Assembly: GCA_029204225.1 (NCBI GenBank)
Contig: CM055107.1
Span: 367,620 to 431,619 of the forward strand
Reading direction: 5' to 3'
Source: Diphasiastrum complanatum
Lineage: Eukaryota > Streptophyta > Lycopodiopsida > Lycopodiales > Lycopodiaceae
DNA: 64,000 nucleotides
Shown here: piece by piece, positions 61,470 to 64,000 of the stretch
Position numbering within the stretch: the first letter of the stretch is position 1
Layout: every line of letters begins with the position of its first letter
Notes under the pieces: model-generated
The model's input: only the letters and a program-made list of their open reading frames with translations
Told to the model about the DNA's origin: nothing
Databases searched by the model: none
Position numbers and translations under genes: made by a program

Positions 61470-62939
61470 TCAATATTGATAGAAAATTGTGTATTGTGGC
61501 ATTGCTATGACGAAGTTAATGGTTTGTCTCTTTGTGGGTGGACTCTGTAAGGTTGGAGATTGCATGGCTCCTTTCTTGTGTAGGTTCTATTCTGGATGGA
61601 ACTCCACATATCACAAGTGGATAAGATCTTGAAAACATTTTATGCAATCACTCTTTTAGTAGATGTGCAATCCTTGAAAAAACTACAAGTATTGCACATA
61701 TGACTACCATTCTTACATAATGTCCTCTAAATTGGAACCAATGCAAATTTGTTTAGGTAGTGTTACTCGAGTGTGATTGATGTTCCTAAGTGACAAAGCC
61801 TAGAATCTATCAAGAAAGTAGACAATCTACTTCTAGTCTCTAGATGAATGTTGTTTGTCAATCAATCATTTGGACCAAGTAAAAAAGGGGTAGGAACTTG
61901 TTGCACACTCGTTTAGAGTCATTTCCATGATCTAAAAAGAAATGCAATGCCAAGTGTTGCGAATGATTTTTGGACAATATTGTACAAACATGTTACTCAA
62001 ATGCAGAATAAGGTTGAATTAAATCAAGCTGATTTTGCAGTCCTAGTCTTTTACACCAATATTTGGATGATTCAGCATGACAGCCTAAAGAAGGTGCAAG
62101 TTGTTTTCTTCTGTTGGTTTAAACTGGAAGAGTGTTGCAGCTGAAGAACTTGAGTGCATGTTTCATTTGTAGCAAGTCTTGATGTAATGTTTTCCAATGG
62201 AACATTGCAGCTATGAAAAAGAATATGCCCAACTGTTTTGTATTATGATTTCCATGACTGGGGGTCTTGTTTTTCCCGATTTGTGTTTAAAAATAACGTG
62301 TTGTGCCTCAAAGCACTTAGTAGGAGAGATTGATCAATGGACATGATGCATGTTACCTTGCAATTTGTGGAGCATACTTTATTTGACTTGGTTCAATATG
62401 TCTTGATGTGGCTAACGTTGCTTACCTGAGTGTGAGTGTGACTAAATGAAAACCTTGCAAATCTCTCCACTTTTGGAAATGTCTCTTTTAATGCAGCATT
62501 CCTCTTCTCCTCAAGGTTTACAATTAGAGTTCAGTACATGGGAATGTCAAATATTGTGTGCCTATAAACTCATAATCTGCTTATGGGTTAGAGGTAGATC
62601 TACGGGCGTTGTGATTACATTTAAACCTTCCTACAACCTACTGAGACATGAAGACTCATTTTCCCTTGGTAGACCTCGAAATGTTTGATTTACTACCCTC
62701 CAACTCTTGAGAATCACTCAATAGGTCTAATAGGCTATCTTGATGTGATTTCATCTAAAGCTCACTTGAGCTAGTTAACTTACAGATTCCTATGGGATGG
62801 GAGTTGTATAGATTGAGTATAAATGTCTCGTATGCTAGTGACTCTTAAGGAAATGGGATTGGTACATTTGTTCCATGCCACTAGATTCAAATTCCCTTTT
62901 CATGTAAAATTGGTAAAGAGCTTTTGAAGCTTGCATGTA
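61470..62939. other. Right-arm non-coding sequence, no gene
   Basis: Collinear in reverse with 29714-31720. No coding frame is conserved between the arms here. A junction near 61925 marks the place where the left arm has about 530 extra bases (30739-31270). Confidence 0.6.
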
Positions 62940-63298
62940 AACAATCTTTGTTGTTAATTTACTCCTTTATGACAATCATTTCTTGCATCAAGCATGCACA
63001 CTACGGAATTAGATTTTCTCCCTACCACCAAGCAACAACACTATTCATATCTACAATGTCATGACCGATCCCATCATGCCGCTGATTAACTTATTAAATT
63101 TCTATCGTGAAGATGCTCTTCTCTCTTTCTCTTCCAAAAAAGAATTATAAATCACTTTCTCCTCTTGATTATAGAAAAATGCTTATTCTCTCCTCATTCA
63201 ATGCCTCCACGTGTAATGAACACTCATCTTGCTTAACAGATACTTAATCAATCAAAAGAGCGAACTTGGATCTCCCTCAACACAATTTTCTCCTCACT

Positions 63299-63411
<113 letters not shown>

Positions 63412-64000
63412 TGACTCTATACAATGCTAGGTTGGTTGCACCTCCATGCGTTCTGGAACCTGGTTAGTTGGATTGTGTTCAAAGTTTATTGAATGTTAGT
63501 TGATGTGTTTTGGACCTGAGCAAAACCATAAAGTTGTTTTCTAGATAGATAAGAGGAATAGCACATAAAATACTTTTCCTGGCTTTGCCTAACCTTTTTT
63601 GGCCTCCAAGATCAATACTAGCTTTACGAGGCAAGAGCTTGACTATGCTTCATTATCTTTCCATTTTATTCAACTTGGATTGGCCTCAAACTTTGCGGCA
63701 CTCAAACTAAGTGTATGGATGACTCAACTTTCAGTATGGATGTACCCCCGATGAGACTAGGACCTTACTGAAACATCCTTCGAGAAAGCCTAAGTGACAA
63801 TATAAATGCGAATCTTAGCTACACCCTTTGATACAAACCAAGTGTCTTATTCGAGGACCTTAATAGGAATCTAGGGATATCATAGGGGGCAATATTAAAA
63901 GTGACTATGCTAACGAGGTCAGAATTCTTAGATACAATTATTATGGATAAAACCAAAAATGATGTGTGCATGTAGAGAATGGAAGAAAGCTTTTCAAGTG

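Noticed and set aside
62446..62688. Open frame of 80 codons in the right arm
   Set aside because: Its left-arm counterpart (about 29960-30200) does not keep the frame, so it is unlikely to be coding.

Overview
This window looks like intergenic and gene-poor DNA from a large-genome land plant. The support is a plant-type 40S ribosomal protein S7 gene with long introns, a plant S-like (T2) ribonuclease, Ty1/copia elements primed by initiator Met-tRNA, Ty3/gypsy pol genes, a CACTA-like end, a Mutator-like/SWIM gene, a tRNA-derived SINE and very long (GA)n tracts. A Penelope-like retroelement remnant is also present. In plants these are best known as the Dryad elements of conifers, so a gymnosperm or other large-genome vascular plant is suggested, but the sequence alone does not fix the lineage. 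No prokaryotic or organellar features were seen.

The dominant structure is a large imperfect inverted repeat. The right arm (55918-64000, running off the window) is the reverse complement of two left-arm blocks: 29712-39003 and 4633-5691. The 24 kb at 5692-29711 is present only on the left; the right arm jumps across it at a short shared TTGTTT. The 16.9-kb spacer (39004-55917) holds a broken Mutator-like SWIM gene, a SINE, LTRs and minus-strand gypsy and copia elements. Each arm carries an S-like RNase at its inner end. The left copy is open over the catalytic part; the right copy has a 4-base insertion. Both lose homology at the same Trp codon.

Layout: 1-1190 deleted copia LTR pair; 1377-2890 decayed gypsy pol; 3136-3480 CACTA-like end; 3631-5330 GA-repeat island; 6430-7476 minus-strand gene with a histone H3-like C-terminal exon; 11047-14546 RPS7 exons 1-4; 15003-15966 Penelope-like remnant; 18005-18943 gag-like and repeat sequence; 22990-25760 chromovirus with inverted LTR pieces; 26040-29310 gypsy; 29712-39003 left arm with tandem copia pieces and the RNase; 39015-41779 SWIM gene; 42080-45000 LTRs and SINE; 46240-50014 second copy of the gypsy family, inverted; 50060-54168 two copia elements; 54443-55260 CACTA-like; 55918-64000 right arm.

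Only RPS7 (partial here), the H3-like gene and perhaps the left RNase look like candidate host genes. Almost everything else is transposon-derived and broken by stops or frameshifts. Identifications come from reading translated sequence; no database search was run.
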